The notes under the pieces: generated by a model
The model's database searches: none
Seen by the model: the letters and a program-made list of their open reading frames with translations, nothing else
Told to the model about the DNA's origin: nothing
Origin: Fluviicola sp. XM-24bin1
Lineage (GTDB): Bacteria > Bacteroidota > Bacteroidia > Flavobacteriales_D > Crocinitomicaceae
Direction of reading: 5' to 3'
NCBI GenBank assembly: GCA_003149635.1
Contig: QCWI01000011.1
Span: 62,001 to 126,000, forward strand
DNA length: 64,000 bases
Shown: positions 35,889 to 44,791 of the stretch, piece by piece
Layout of the letters: the number at the start of each line of letters is the position of its first letter
Numbering within the stretch: the first letter of the stretch is position 1
Position numbers and translations under genes: made by a program

Positions 35889-36848
35889 ATGGAAGATTCC
35901 GACTTTTATCCACCAAAGCCTGAGCTGGTTGAATACAAGGCAAGAGGGAGCGCTGGACTGACCGTTTTATCGTTGGTTATGTTCACGATGGCCTTTCTAT
36001 GGCTTTTTGGCGTGGAAGAGTTTAGTTTTCTTGCCATGTTGATCGCTGTTTTGATCATCCATGAAATGGGACACTTCGTAATGATGAAAGTGTTCAGATA
36101 CGAGAACGTCCGGATGTTGTTCATCCCGCTGATGGGCGCGTTTGTTCAAGGAAAGAAGCGCAATTACTCTCAGAAGGAATCCTTTTTGGTCGTCTTTGCA
36201 GGGCCATTACCCGGTATGATTATAGGGGCCGTTTTACTTTGGTATAGCAATACCTATCATATCGCCTGGATGCTACAGCTATCCGCTTTATTCCTGCTAC
36301 TGAACATCATCAATTTATTACCGTTAGATCCTTTGGATGGCGGACAATTGTTCAAGCTATTTGCCGTTCGAAATCATGAGTATTTTTTAATGGCGTTTGC
36401 ATTTGCATCATCTATAATCATCATCGCCGTAGGATTCTTTCTTGATGAATTCGGTTACTTACTGATCATTTTCGGCTTCTTGATGGGCTTTAGAGTGCGA
36501 TCTTTGCAAAAGCAATTCCACATGCATAAGGAACTGAAGAAGGAGGAGGTTGATTATAAGAAATCGTACAAAAGCCTTACGAATCGTGAATTTGCGCGGA
36601 TTAAGCAGGTCGTACTAGAACATACTCCTCAGTTAAAAAAATACATCGATCAAATTTCGGAAGATCAATCCGACCCATTGATTGCGAGTCAAGTGAATAA
36701 TGTGTTGGTCACACCTTTAAAGAATGACGCATCTCCGTTGTTCCGTACCGTCATTCTAATGCTCTGGCTCTTGGCATTTGCATTGCCATTCCTTATGTAT
36801 TTCACCTTAGACATGGTTTGGATTCGTTCCGCATTCTTTTTAGCATGA
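35889..36848 (+). CDS. M50 family site-2-type membrane protease
   Basis: A 319-aa polytopic membrane protein with the zinc motif IIHEMGHFVMM (HExxH, ~residues 57-67) in one membrane segment and NLLPLDPLDGGQ (~142-153), the third-ligand motif of M50 peptidases, in another. About six to seven hydrophobic segments occur, including two at the C-terminus (~295-319). Residues ~215-285 are a cytoplasmic charged region. It likely cuts a membrane-embedded substrate, but the target is unknown. The Smr gene starts within its stop codon (ATGA). Confidence 0.85.
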   Translation: MEDSDFYPPKPELVEYKARGSAGLTVLSLVMFTMAFLWLFGVEEFSFLAMLIAVLIIHEMGHFVMMKVFRYENVRMLFIPLMGAFVQGKKRNYSQKESFLVVFAGPLPGMIIGAVLLWYSNTYHIAWMLQLSALFLLLNIINLLPLDPLDGGQLFKLFAVRNHEYFLMAFAFASSIIIIAVGFFLDEFGYLLIIFGFLMGFRVRSLQKQFHMHKELKKEEVDYKKSYKSLTNREFARIKQVVLEHTPQLKKYIDQISEDQSDPLIASQVNNVLVTPLKNDASPLFRTVILMLWLLAFALPFLMYFTLDMVWIRSAFFLA

Positions 36849-37399
36849 ATTTCACCGTAGGACAAAAGATTACCTTTTTGCACGAGCAAGGAGAAGGAAC
36901 GATACTGGAAGTATTGGGTGTTGGTAAATTCAGAATAGAAGACGATCACGGCTTCGAAAGGATTTGTCTGAAGTCAGAGATTGCACCCGTATTTGGAACG
37001 GATTATAAAATCAATGAGGCAGCTATTGCAGGACTGAACGAGGACGAAACCTTCTCAACTTCCAGAAAAGCACAACAAACAAAGCATGTAGGAACGGGCA
37101 GAGCGGGCTTCGAAATTTGGGAAATCGATTTGCATATTGAATCCTTGACGGAATCTCACACTGGGTGGACGAACACTGATATCGTTCGCAAACAATTGAT
37201 GGAATTGCGATCCTTTGTAAATCGTGCCAGAGCGAAACGCATACGCAAGTTAATTGTCATTCACGGCGTTGGAACAGGCGTTTTGAAGGAAGAAGTGCGA
37301 GAGTTTTTCCGCGATCAGGAAGGAGTTGAATGCTATGATGCGAGTTATCAGGAGTATGGGAAGGGGGCGACAGCTGTGGAGATTCGATATAATATATGA
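36845..37399 (+). CDS. Smr-domain protein
   Basis: A 184-aa protein; start set at ATG 36845, overlapping the M50 stop (ATGA). Residues ~1-50 form a small beta-barrel-like domain (VGQKITFLHEQGEGTILEVL), resembling the KOW/Tudor-like part of MutS2-related proteins. The C-terminal ~85 residues are an Smr domain: EIDLHIESL (LDxH-type motif, ~residue 97) and VIHGVGTGVLKEEV (HGxGxGxL motif, ~residue 139). Smr domains bind or nick nucleic acids; the exact role is open. Its stop codon runs straight into a heptad array. Confidence 0.88.
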   Translation: MNFTVGQKITFLHEQGEGTILEVLGVGKFRIEDDHGFERICLKSEIAPVFGTDYKINEAAIAGLNEDETFSTSRKAQQTKHVGTGRAGFEIWEIDLHIESLTESHTGWTNTDIVRKQLMELRSFVNRARAKRIRKLIVIHGVGTGVLKEEVREFFRDQEGVECYDASYQEYGKGATAVEIRYNI

Positions 37400-37447
37400 A
37401 AAGTGAAATGTGTCAAGCGATTAGTGAATAGTGAGAAGTGAAAAGGG
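37399..37447. repeat. seven perfect 7-bp-period units starting in the Smr stop codon
   Basis: Units in strict phase: AAAAGTG, AAATGTG, TCAAGCG, ATTAGTG, AATAGTG, AGAAGTG, AAAAGGG. Positions 5-7 read GTG in five units, GCG in one and GGG in one, while the first positions vary. The first A is the last base of the TGA stop of the Smr gene, and the array ends 4 nt before the convergent membrane-glycosyltransferase gene. No complementary right arm is present here. Confidence 0.7.
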
Positions 37448-37450
37448 CAT

Positions 37451-39115
37451 TCATTCCTCTTGATTTTTCATATCTATCCAAGACTTAGGATACCTTCGAT
37501 ACAAACAAAATCCTCCGTTACATTCCACCAACTCAAACTTGAATTTAGAAGGGTTCCAGCTATTCCCTTGTTTTGCAACCAGATAGAGTGGTTCGTCCAC
37601 ATCAGCGATTAGGAACCAATCCATTTCTTCTCGGCGCTGTTCTGTTTTCGCATAGAAGTACTGTCCGTAGCTTTTGAACTGGAAGGTCACAATTTTAATA
37701 TTCTCCTCATGACTTCGCTTGTAGAATTCAATCGCTGGGCGTTGAGAGAATTTTTCGATCGCCGGAAGCAGTGTATAGCAAGCAATGAGCAAAGCAATCA
37801 TAATAGAGCCCGCCGTGGTTATTGCGAAATGACCGATCTTCGTTTTTCTCAGATAGATAAACCCAAGAATTGTTCCAGTCAATAGAATTGCTCCAACACC
37901 GAAGGCCAAAGGATTTAGATTTATGTCCTGACGTAATGACGCTGCAACAAAGGGATCGGCAATCTTCTCGGCGAATTCGTAGTTGTTTCCAATGAAGTAA
38001 GCGACAGCCAGGAAAACCAACGAAAGCAAGATTCCTAAAGACAAATAGCCCCATTTCACAAATCGACTCAGTTGGATTTGTTTTGAATCGATAAGATAGA
38101 GCGAATATGCCGCTACAAAGCTCAACGGCACCCACGTCATCGAAGAGTAGTGAATGATCTTCGTTGTAACAATGCTGAAGAGAATCAGAACCCCCCAGAA
38201 CAAGCAAAGCATCCATAAATGAAAATCCATGGTGGTTTCGGAACGTTTTTTCAATAAGTATGGAATGGCAATAATAGAAATCGGGAAACATCCGAAGAAT
38301 ACCACCACGAAGTGATAATAGAAAGGTTGTTCGTGTCCCGCAACGTTCGAACTAAACAATTCCGCCTGATACGCGATAAACTGCCGAATGATTTCGAATC
38401 CATTCTGCGAGAATTCCATCGTCAGCCAAACCATAATGATCCCCAGCAATCCGCCAAGAAAAGCAAGAATGTATTTGATCTTTGGAAACGGTTTAAATCG
38501 TTTGATAACCAGATATACGAAGAGCGTTAATCCGAGTAACAGGAAACCTACCGGGCCTTTTGTTATGACGCTAAATCCACTAAAAACTCCCGAGAGCAGT
38601 GCTAATTGTCCTCTTTTTTCCTCATCCAGACCAGAAATCACTCGAATCATGAAATACACAGAAAGGAAAATGAAGAAATTGAAAGAAGGATCAATAATTC
38701 CGGATTTGAAATAGGCATTCGGCAATAAACTTCCGCAGAATACTAAGGCCCAAATCAATCCAAACTTCGGGCTAAAATGCTTGCGACCAATCAAGTAGAT
38801 GGTAATCAAATAGAGGATTCCAAAGATCGCATTGGGGAAACGAGCTGCAAAGGCATTCACGCCAAAGAGTTTCATCGATGCTACTTGCATCCAAATAAAG
38901 AACGGCGGTTTTTCCCAGAAGGGCTCGTAATTCACTTGAACACGCAAATAATCGCCTGTTTGCTTCATCTCTCGTGCGGATTCCGCAAAGTTGATTTCAT
39001 CCCAATCAAATAGGTGCGTTTGACCGATTCCAAAGAAGAACAAAGCGCCCAATCCAGTTAGGAGGAGGAGACTCCAGCGTTTGTTTTCGGCTATGTCGTT
39101 GAATGAAATCTTCAA
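37451..39115 (-). CDS. GT39/ArnT-like membrane glycosyltransferase
   Basis: A 554-aa GT-C-type protein with about ten to twelve membrane segments. Near the N-terminus is the diagnostic first-loop motif THLFDWDEINFAESAREM (~residues 32-49), in which the DE pair is the catalytic/metal acidic motif of dolichyl-mannosyl/ArnT-type transferases, followed by PFWEKPPFFIWMQ. Residues ~470-554 are a soluble periplasmic tail. It should transfer a sugar from a polyprenyl-phosphate carrier; acceptor unknown. It is divergent from the secreted protein gene at 39161. Confidence 0.88.
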   Translation of the reverse strand: MKISFNDIAENKRWSLLLLTGLGALFFFGIGQTHLFDWDEINFAESAREMKQTGDYLRVQVNYEPFWEKPPFFIWMQVASMKLFGVNAFAARFPNAIFGILYLITIYLIGRKHFSPKFGLIWALVFCGSLLPNAYFKSGIIDPSFNFFIFLSVYFMIRVISGLDEEKRGQLALLSGVFSGFSVITKGPVGFLLLGLTLFVYLVIKRFKPFPKIKYILAFLGGLLGIIMVWLTMEFSQNGFEIIRQFIAYQAELFSSNVAGHEQPFYYHFVVVFFGCFPISIIAIPYLLKKRSETTMDFHLWMLCLFWGVLILFSIVTTKIIHYSSMTWVPLSFVAAYSLYLIDSKQIQLSRFVKWGYLSLGILLSLVFLAVAYFIGNNYEFAEKIADPFVAASLRQDINLNPLAFGVGAILLTGTILGFIYLRKTKIGHFAITTAGSIMIALLIACYTLLPAIEKFSQRPAIEFYKRSHEENIKIVTFQFKSYGQYFYAKTEQRREEMDWFLIADVDEPLYLVAKQGNSWNPSKFKFELVECNGGFCLYRRYPKSWIDMKNQEE

Positions 39116-39160
39116 AGGGATTTGAATTGCGCCGCTAAATTACGATTTTTAGAATGTTTC

Positions 39161-40690
39161 ATGAGAATACGAATCAATCATATCATTATTGCGTTGGCAC
39201 TGCTTGGTTATTCAGAAAGTGCAGGTGCCCATTCGCGTAAAGATGTTGGAGAGTGGTATTTGGAATTCGTTATGCTCTGGGATGGAGACTCTTGGAATGT
39301 CTCCTTATCTCCAGAAGACCCTTACTATAATGATGAGGAGTCCATCCTATTCATAGATCGTAAAACTGGACAAACGCCAAAGCTTCTGGAAGAATTTCCT
39401 TCTAAAGAGTCCAAGGAAATCCCGTGGTCACTGATACGAGGTGTTACTTTCGTGTTTAAAAATGAAGACGGGAAATGTCCGAGTGAATCCGCGGTCTTAT
39501 CTCAATTTAAGGTGCTAGAAGATTGTCCCTTAGATTCAATTACAAGTCTCAGCGTTCTTTATTACGAATACGATTGTCGACTGGAGGTTGATATTGATTC
39601 ACTTACCTGGCTTAACAATCCTTCAAGGAAGAAAGCATTAGCTGAAGTAATTATGATGGGGGATCACGCTCCGGAATTAAAGATTCAAACTTTGAAGGAG
39701 CATCCTATTGTTGAGCTTGAACTAACAACTCCCTTAGGACAAGATATAGAGGATTACAAACATTTACGGATCCTTAGAATGCCAGGACTCCGCAGTACTT
39801 TCGCGTTTAATGCAGCACGCAATCCAAATCTTGTAGACGTTTCAGAATCTGATGGAATATATCGCAACCGATTTCATCATGAACATGCGGAACGCTATTT
39901 CTGGTTGAAATATTTACCGTCAATTAAAATGCCCATCGGTCAATCTATTGATATTAAAGAAAGAGGAAATTGCTATCACCCATTGAGCAGATTGATCAGC
40001 TATACTGAAGCTCATTATCCAGGAAGGATAGAACGTGGTGGTGAAGTTTATGTAATTGAGGATGAGCTTCCAGAAGAGGCACGATACGAACACGACGGGG
40101 ATACACTATTGCATGGATTCATTGATGGTGACACCTTGCAAGGAATTTGGACTTTCAGAGTTCAGGAACAATACGGTTTTAACGACGAAGAATCGTTTCA
40201 TTTGGATTTGAGCGCGGAATTACCAGCTATTTCTGAGAATGGGAGTTGGGAGTTAAAATATTTGGCTGGAAATATGGCAATTTCTGGTTTTTTCAAGGAT
40301 GGCTTAAAAGAAGGTGAGTGGCTTTTTTATACGGAATCAGGAGAGTTGGTTTGTAAGCGCTATTTTCATGCTGACACCTTAGACCGGACAATTGTAAACT
40401 TTCACATGCGTGGAAATCCGCTGCAATCACGTGCTTATTTCTTCTCTCCGAATGCTTCAATACAGTCCTTTGAGAATAACGGTAAAATTTCCTTTATGTA
40501 TATAGACCTCTGGAAAGATGAGAAGGATCCACTAGTGATCACGAATCAGTCCATTTCGATAATGAATGGCGAAGGGAATTACAAGATTTACAATCGAAAT
40601 CACCCAGAGTTTGAAACTATCTTTAGAGAAGTCGTTATCGATAAGGTGTATCCCGAATACATTGGACAAGAACTTCCTTTTAGCTATTAA
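39161..40690 (+). CDS. secreted protein of unknown function
   Basis: A 509-aa exported protein; start at ATG 39161 gives a good signal peptide (HIIIALALLGYSESAGAHS). The middle region (~150-225) has Leu/Ile-rich segments that loosely resemble leucine-rich repeats. The C-terminal third has phrases of the type DGLKEGEWLFYTESGELVCK, i.e. MORN-variant/'toxin-antitoxin repeat' modules common in Bacteroidota. No catalytic motif is visible and I do not recognise the protein. It ends 4 nt before the M28 lipoprotein gene, so they are co-transcribed. Confidence 0.7.
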   Translation: MRIRINHIIIALALLGYSESAGAHSRKDVGEWYLEFVMLWDGDSWNVSLSPEDPYYNDEESILFIDRKTGQTPKLLEEFPSKESKEIPWSLIRGVTFVFKNEDGKCPSESAVLSQFKVLEDCPLDSITSLSVLYYEYDCRLEVDIDSLTWLNNPSRKKALAEVIMMGDHAPELKIQTLKEHPIVELELTTPLGQDIEDYKHLRILRMPGLRSTFAFNAARNPNLVDVSESDGIYRNRFHHEHAERYFWLKYLPSIKMPIGQSIDIKERGNCYHPLSRLISYTEAHYPGRIERGGEVYVIEDELPEEARYEHDGDTLLHGFIDGDTLQGIWTFRVQEQYGFNDEESFHLDLSAELPAISENGSWELKYLAGNMAISGFFKDGLKEGEWLFYTESGELVCKRYFHADTLDRTIVNFHMRGNPLQSRAYFFSPNASIQSFENNGKISFMYIDLWKDEKDPLVITNQSISIMNGEGNYKIYNRNHPEFETIFREVVIDKVYPEYIGQELPFSY

Positions 40691-40694
40691 GAGC

Positions 40695-41669
40695 ATGATA
40701 AAATTAAATCTCTTCCTAATCGTTTTAGTATTCATTACTTCTGCATTCAGTTGTGAGGAATCTGATAATTCTAATCAGGATGACAGCCAAAAGAAAAACA
40801 CTTCTGAACAGGCAGACATCTCGGATACGCTCAAAATTCGAAAACATCTGGAATTTCTAACCAAAGCAGATCAATTCCGAAACTTTAGAAATGTAGAACG
40901 ATTGGATTCCGTTGCAGCTTATATCTATCGTGAATTTGATCAATATGCAGACACAACTTTTTATCAGGAATATGAAGTAAATGGAAGTATCTATCGAAAT
41001 GTGGTTTGTTCGTTTGGAGCGTATCATGATGACCGAGTAGTGGTGGGCGCTCATTACGACGTTTGTGGAGATCAAGAAGGCGCAGATGACAATGCTACTG
41101 GAGTTGCAGGATTATTGGAATTGGCGCGTTTGCTTGAAGGCGATACACTCATGGAACGGATTGATTTGGTTGCATATTCTTTAGAAGAACCGCCATTCTT
41201 CCGAACGGAGCAAATGGGAAGTTATATCCATGCTAAATCCCTTGTCGATGATGGAATAGATGTCATCGGAATGGTTTGTTTGGAAATGATCGGATATTTT
41301 GATGATGATAAAGGCTCACAGGAATATCCAGTAGGAGGGATGAAGTCCGTTTATGGTACTAAAGGGGATTATATTGCGCTGGTAAGTCAGATGGGGCCGG
41401 GCAGATTCGTGCAGCAATTCAACAAAGATTTTAAGAATACAAATCGAATTAGAACCAAGGAAATTGCAGCGCCTAAAAGCATGACTGGAATTGATTTCTC
41501 GGATCATTTAAACTATTGGAAGTTTGGCTTCAGCGCTTTAATGATCACAGATACGGCGTTCTTTAGGAACAAGCATTATCATGAAAAATCCGATACGATG
41601 GAAAAATTGGATTTAGCGCGAATGGCTGATGTTATTGATACGGTTTATTTGACGTTAGCCATGAAGTAG
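40695..41669 (+). CDS. M28-family metallopeptidase lipoprotein
   Basis: A 324-aa lipoprotein: lipobox TSAFSC (~residue 19) after a hydrophobic segment; the start ATG 40695 is chosen for this signal, since the longer frame overlaps the upstream gene. The M28 zinc-peptidase core is visible: VVVGAHYDVCGDQEGADDNA (His and Asp ligands, ~residues 115-134), YSLEEPPFF (catalytic Glu-Glu), a later CLEMIGYFDD and the last His ligand in FSDHLNYWKFG. It is probably an aminopeptidase anchored in the envelope. Co-transcribed with the preceding secreted protein. Confidence 0.9.
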   Translation: MIKLNLFLIVLVFITSAFSCEESDNSNQDDSQKKNTSEQADISDTLKIRKHLEFLTKADQFRNFRNVERLDSVAAYIYREFDQYADTTFYQEYEVNGSIYRNVVCSFGAYHDDRVVVGAHYDVCGDQEGADDNATGVAGLLELARLLEGDTLMERIDLVAYSLEEPPFFRTEQMGSYIHAKSLVDDGIDVIGMVCLEMIGYFDDDKGSQEYPVGGMKSVYGTKGDYIALVSQMGPGRFVQQFNKDFKNTNRIRTKEIAAPKSMTGIDFSDHLNYWKFGFSALMITDTAFFRNKHYHEKSDTMEKLDLARMADVIDTVYLTLAMK

Positions 41670-41770
41670 CCAAGGCTTGACTTGTGATGATAGTGTGCAA
41701 CTTGTTGCTCAAATTCGAAACTTCTCGAACTACCAAATTATAGATTTCTACATTTCTAGAAATGCTATGA

Positions 41771-42520
41771 TTAATCTTTCTTATGGAAGAGATCCGACTT
41801 CGCCATCTTCGTCTTATTGAAGAAGTACAACCAACTCACACCTAAAACGCCCAATCCATACTTCGCACTGCGCTGGAAGTTGATTGAAGACGCCTCCTCA
41901 AAGTACTTCGTAGGACAGGTAATCTCAGCAATCTCATATCCTTCGTAGAAAATTTGAGCCAACATCTGATTGTCAAAAATGAAATCGTCCGAATTGATAT
42001 TGTAATTGATGCTTCTCAACACCTCTCCAGAGAACATGCGGTAACCTGTGTGGTATTCCGACAATTTCTGTCCCATTAAGATATTCTGTGACAACGTAAG
42101 GAATCGATTCGCAACGTACTTATAAAATGGCATTCCACCTTTTAGAGCTCCTTTACCTAGAATTCGAGAGCCAATAACCACATGATACACATCATTGGCA
42201 ATCAAATGCGCCATACTTTCAATCAGCTTCGGAGTGTATTGGTAATCAGGGTGCAACATGACAACGATATCCGCATATAATTCCAATGCTTTGTTGTAAC
42301 AAGACTTCTGATTTCCTCCGTAACCTTTGTTTTGCTCGTGCACGATCACATGTTCAATTCCGATTTCACGCGCTACTTCAGCAGTGTTATCGCTACTCTT
42401 ATCATCCACTAAAACAACATCATCCACGATATCAAATGGAATCTCATCGTAGGTTTGCTTCAATGTTTTTGCTGCGTTGTATGCAGGGAGAATGACAACA
42501 AGTTTTTTTCCTTTAATCAT
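41771..42520 (-). CDS. GT2-family (DPM-like) glycosyltransferase
   Basis: A 249-aa GT-A enzyme; start at ATG 42520 (KGKKLVVILPAYNAAKTLKQ). The nucleotide-sugar motif VDDVVLVDDKSSDNTAEVA lies at ~residues 32-50; the metal-binding acidic motif is VMLHPDYQYTPK (~88-99) and FDNQMLAQ is present later. No membrane spans. The protein resembles polyprenyl-phosphate mannosyl/glucosyltransferases that make the sugar-lipid donor used by GT-C enzymes such as the one at 37451; that link is inferred. Divergent from the membrane protein at 42618. Confidence 0.9.
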   Translation of the reverse strand: MIKGKKLVVILPAYNAAKTLKQTYDEIPFDIVDDVVLVDDKSSDNTAEVAREIGIEHVIVHEQNKGYGGNQKSCYNKALELYADIVVMLHPDYQYTPKLIESMAHLIANDVYHVVIGSRILGKGALKGGMPFYKYVANRFLTLSQNILMGQKLSEYHTGYRMFSGEVLRSINYNINSDDFIFDNQMLAQIFYEGYEIAEITCPTKYFEEASSINFQRSAKYGLGVLGVSWLYFFNKTKMAKSDLFHKKD

Positions 42521-42608
42521 GTGTTGGCAGAAATTACGATGCAAAACTAACAAAGAATTGGACAACGTCCGATCAAAACGCAAAAAGCTGTGCATTGGTT
42601 GAAGTTCT

Positions 42609-42616
42609 TATTTTTG
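42609..42616 (+). promoter_or_regulatory. Bacteroidota -7 promoter box (TATTTTTG) 1 nt before an ATG
   Basis: TATTTTTG, then one G, then the ATG of the membrane protein. At normal spacing the transcript would begin inside the reading frame, so either the start codon is slightly downstream (GTG 42621) or this box is not the active promoter. Confidence 0.4.
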
Positions 42617-42617
42617 G

Positions 42618-44312
42618 ATGGTGAAACTACGTTGGTCATATCTCGCTATTGTGGTTGTCGGCATTGTAATGCTGCTCTTCCGATTTTCGTATCCACGCGA
42701 GGACAATGAGCCGCTTAAGGTGACTACCTGGGATGCTTTTGGCTATTACATGTATAATCCGTCCATTTTTATTTACGGCGATGTAAGCGAGCTAAAGTGG
42801 ATTCCTGAAATCGAAAAGAAGTATTCTGTAACGGGAGGTGAGTTGTATCAAGCGACGCCATTAGAAAATGGCAAATACACGAATAAATATCTGGGAGGCG
42901 TGGCGATCATGCAATTGCCATTCTTTTTTTTAGGGCACGTAATTGCATCGGTTACGGATTACCCAGCAGATGGATTCTCTGCGCCTTATCAATATTCAAT
43001 AGCGTTTGGTTCAATCGTTTATTGCATACTTGGATTGCTCTTACTTCGACATGTTTTGTCACGATTTTACGATGATAAGGCTATAGGAATTACGCTGTTA
43101 TTACTGGGATTGGGAACAAATTTGATTCAATATACTTCCATTGACGGTGGACAGAGTCATGCGTACATTTTTCCGTTGTACTCACTAATTCTCTGGGGCA
43201 CGATCAAGTGGCACGAACGGCCGCATTGGAAATGGGCGGCTTTGATTGGATTCACCATTGGATTGGCGACGATCTGCCGTCCAACGGAGTTGATCATGTT
43301 ATTTATCCCTTTGCTGTGGAATACGCATGAAAGATCGGCGAGAAAGGAGAAGTGGAAATTTGTTCGAAAACATTTGCCGCATTTATGGTTTGTTATTGGA
43401 TTCGGGATTGTTGGCATTCTTCCACAATTGATGTATTGGCTTTATACTACAGGCAGTCCCATCCATAACGTAGGAAGCAAATGGTTCTTTTTCAATCCGT
43501 GGTTCCGCGTATTATTTGGTGTGAATAATGGATTCTTCATTTATACACCCATCGTGATTTTGTTCATCGTCGGATTCTTTTTCATGAAGAAATATCCTTT
43601 CCGAAGATCAGTGATCACCTTCTGTTTGCTAAATATTTGGATTATAATTTCCTGGTCGGATTGGCGCTACGGAGCTACGTATTCTACTCGTGCCATGGTA
43701 CAAAGCTATCCCGTGTTTGCGCTCGCAATGTGCGCTGCAGTGACTGCCGTCATGAACACGAAATTCTTGAAGAAAGCCGTTTTTGTATTGAGCGCTTTCC
43801 TTCTGTATGTCAATATCTTCCAGATTACGCAGTACAATTCCACCGTATTGCATCCGCATGATATGACCTGGCAATATTACGGACGAATCTTCCTGAATTC
43901 AGAACCAACTTCGCTGGATTTTAGTTTGTTGGATGGTAACATCATTTTTGACAAAAAATCAAAAAAAATCGAGCGTACAACACCATTTAAAGAGCAGTTA
44001 ATAAGTTCGCCTAAAAACTTTCAAAACCTGAGTATCATTGAGCTCGGAAGAAAAACCAAGTTTGTCTCCATCATGCTGTACATCGAAGATCGCGGAGGAG
44101 CAGAGTCTAATTATATCAGTGCTGCTTTCAGTGGAAAGGAGATCGGCAAGGTTCGTTTAAAACATCCTCATTTCAAAAAGGGGGATGTCAATATGTATGA
44201 ATTTCATATTGAGATTCCTAAATCAGACAAAAGAGAACTTTCTGTCAATATTGTAGGTTGGGCGCCCATGGAAGGGTACTTTATCACGGGAAGAATCGCT
44301 GAGTTCCGCTAA
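42618..44312 (+). CDS. polytopic membrane protein, GT-C-like
   Basis: A 564-aa protein with a first membrane segment (WSYLAIVVVGIVMLLFRF), a periplasmic loop of ~60 residues with WDAFGYYMYNPSIFIYGDV, then about nine further segments up to residue ~400 and a soluble C-terminal domain (~430-564). The layout, with a large first loop and many spans, is that of GT-C glycosyltransferases, but the DE/DD motif is not obvious. It is opposite the GT2 gene. Start uncertain (ATG 42618 or GTG 42621). Confidence 0.65.
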   Translation: MVKLRWSYLAIVVVGIVMLLFRFSYPREDNEPLKVTTWDAFGYYMYNPSIFIYGDVSELKWIPEIEKKYSVTGGELYQATPLENGKYTNKYLGGVAIMQLPFFFLGHVIASVTDYPADGFSAPYQYSIAFGSIVYCILGLLLLRHVLSRFYDDKAIGITLLLLGLGTNLIQYTSIDGGQSHAYIFPLYSLILWGTIKWHERPHWKWAALIGFTIGLATICRPTELIMLFIPLLWNTHERSARKEKWKFVRKHLPHLWFVIGFGIVGILPQLMYWLYTTGSPIHNVGSKWFFFNPWFRVLFGVNNGFFIYTPIVILFIVGFFFMKKYPFRRSVITFCLLNIWIIISWSDWRYGATYSTRAMVQSYPVFALAMCAAVTAVMNTKFLKKAVFVLSAFLLYVNIFQITQYNSTVLHPHDMTWQYYGRIFLNSEPTSLDFSLLDGNIIFDKKSKKIERTTPFKEQLISSPKNFQNLSIIELGRKTKFVSIMLYIEDRGGAESNYISAAFSGKEIGKVRLKHPHFKKGDVNMYEFHIEIPKSDKRELSVNIVGWAPMEGYFITGRIAEFR

Positions 44313-44791
44313 ATATCCTTTCGGAAGGTGTGAATGTCGTTGTGATTCTCTTCAATCTTATCCTTAATCTTCTTAATCGATTGTGCCAGAATAAATATAT
44401 CCGCTGGTGCATTTTTAGCCAGCCATTCCCAACTGGACTCTTCCGCTTCAACAGCTAAGGCGATATGATACAGAATTTCGAAATTGTGGGTTAAGAGCCA
44501 TTTTTGAGCACTTTCATTGCCTTCTGCCGCGTTGATCATCGCTAGCAAATGGGCGTAGCCGTTATTTTGCAGCCAATTGCGTGCATCATCCTTAAGGTAA
44601 ATAGCGAAAGTGGCCATGGTCAATTCTTCGTATCCATTTTCTTTCAACCACAGCATGAATTCGTCATCACCGTCAATGGCCTTGGCCCATGCAAGAATGA
44701 TTTTCGGATGGTAATCCAAATGATTGAGCGCCGTTTTGGACAAATCCTTGGCGATAATCTCTCGTTTTTTCTTTTTAAACCAGTTTCTCAT
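44309..44791 (-). CDS. protein of four ~26-residue helical repeats
   Basis: A 160-aa soluble protein. After a basic N-terminus four repeats can be aligned on a Trp-Leu pair: FMLWLKENGYEEL, ARNWLQNNGYAHLL, AQKWLLTHNFEIL, SWEWLAKNAPADI, spaced 23-27 residues apart. This is a small helical-repeat scaffold, origin and function unknown. Its ATG overlaps the stop of the SpmAB-like gene (ATGA), so it is made with that membrane protein. The last 4 bp overlap the convergent gene at 42618. Confidence 0.75.
   Translation of the reverse strand: MRNWFKKKKREIIAKDLSKTALNHLDYHPKIILAWAKAIDGDDEFMLWLKENGYEELTMATFAIYLKDDARNWLQNNGYAHLLAMINAAEGNESAQKWLLTHNFEILYHIALAVEAEESSWEWLAKNAPADIFILAQSIKKIKDKIEENHNDIHTFRKDI

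Noticed and set aside
40566-40694. M28 peptidase start 43 residues further upstream
   Set aside because: It overlaps the upstream gene on the same strand and hides the lipoprotein signal peptide that starts at 40695.
41725-41760. Possible further heptad array in the gap after the M28 gene
   Set aside because: The phase does not hold: adjacent similar words are spaced 7 and 8 nt and only about three can be aligned.
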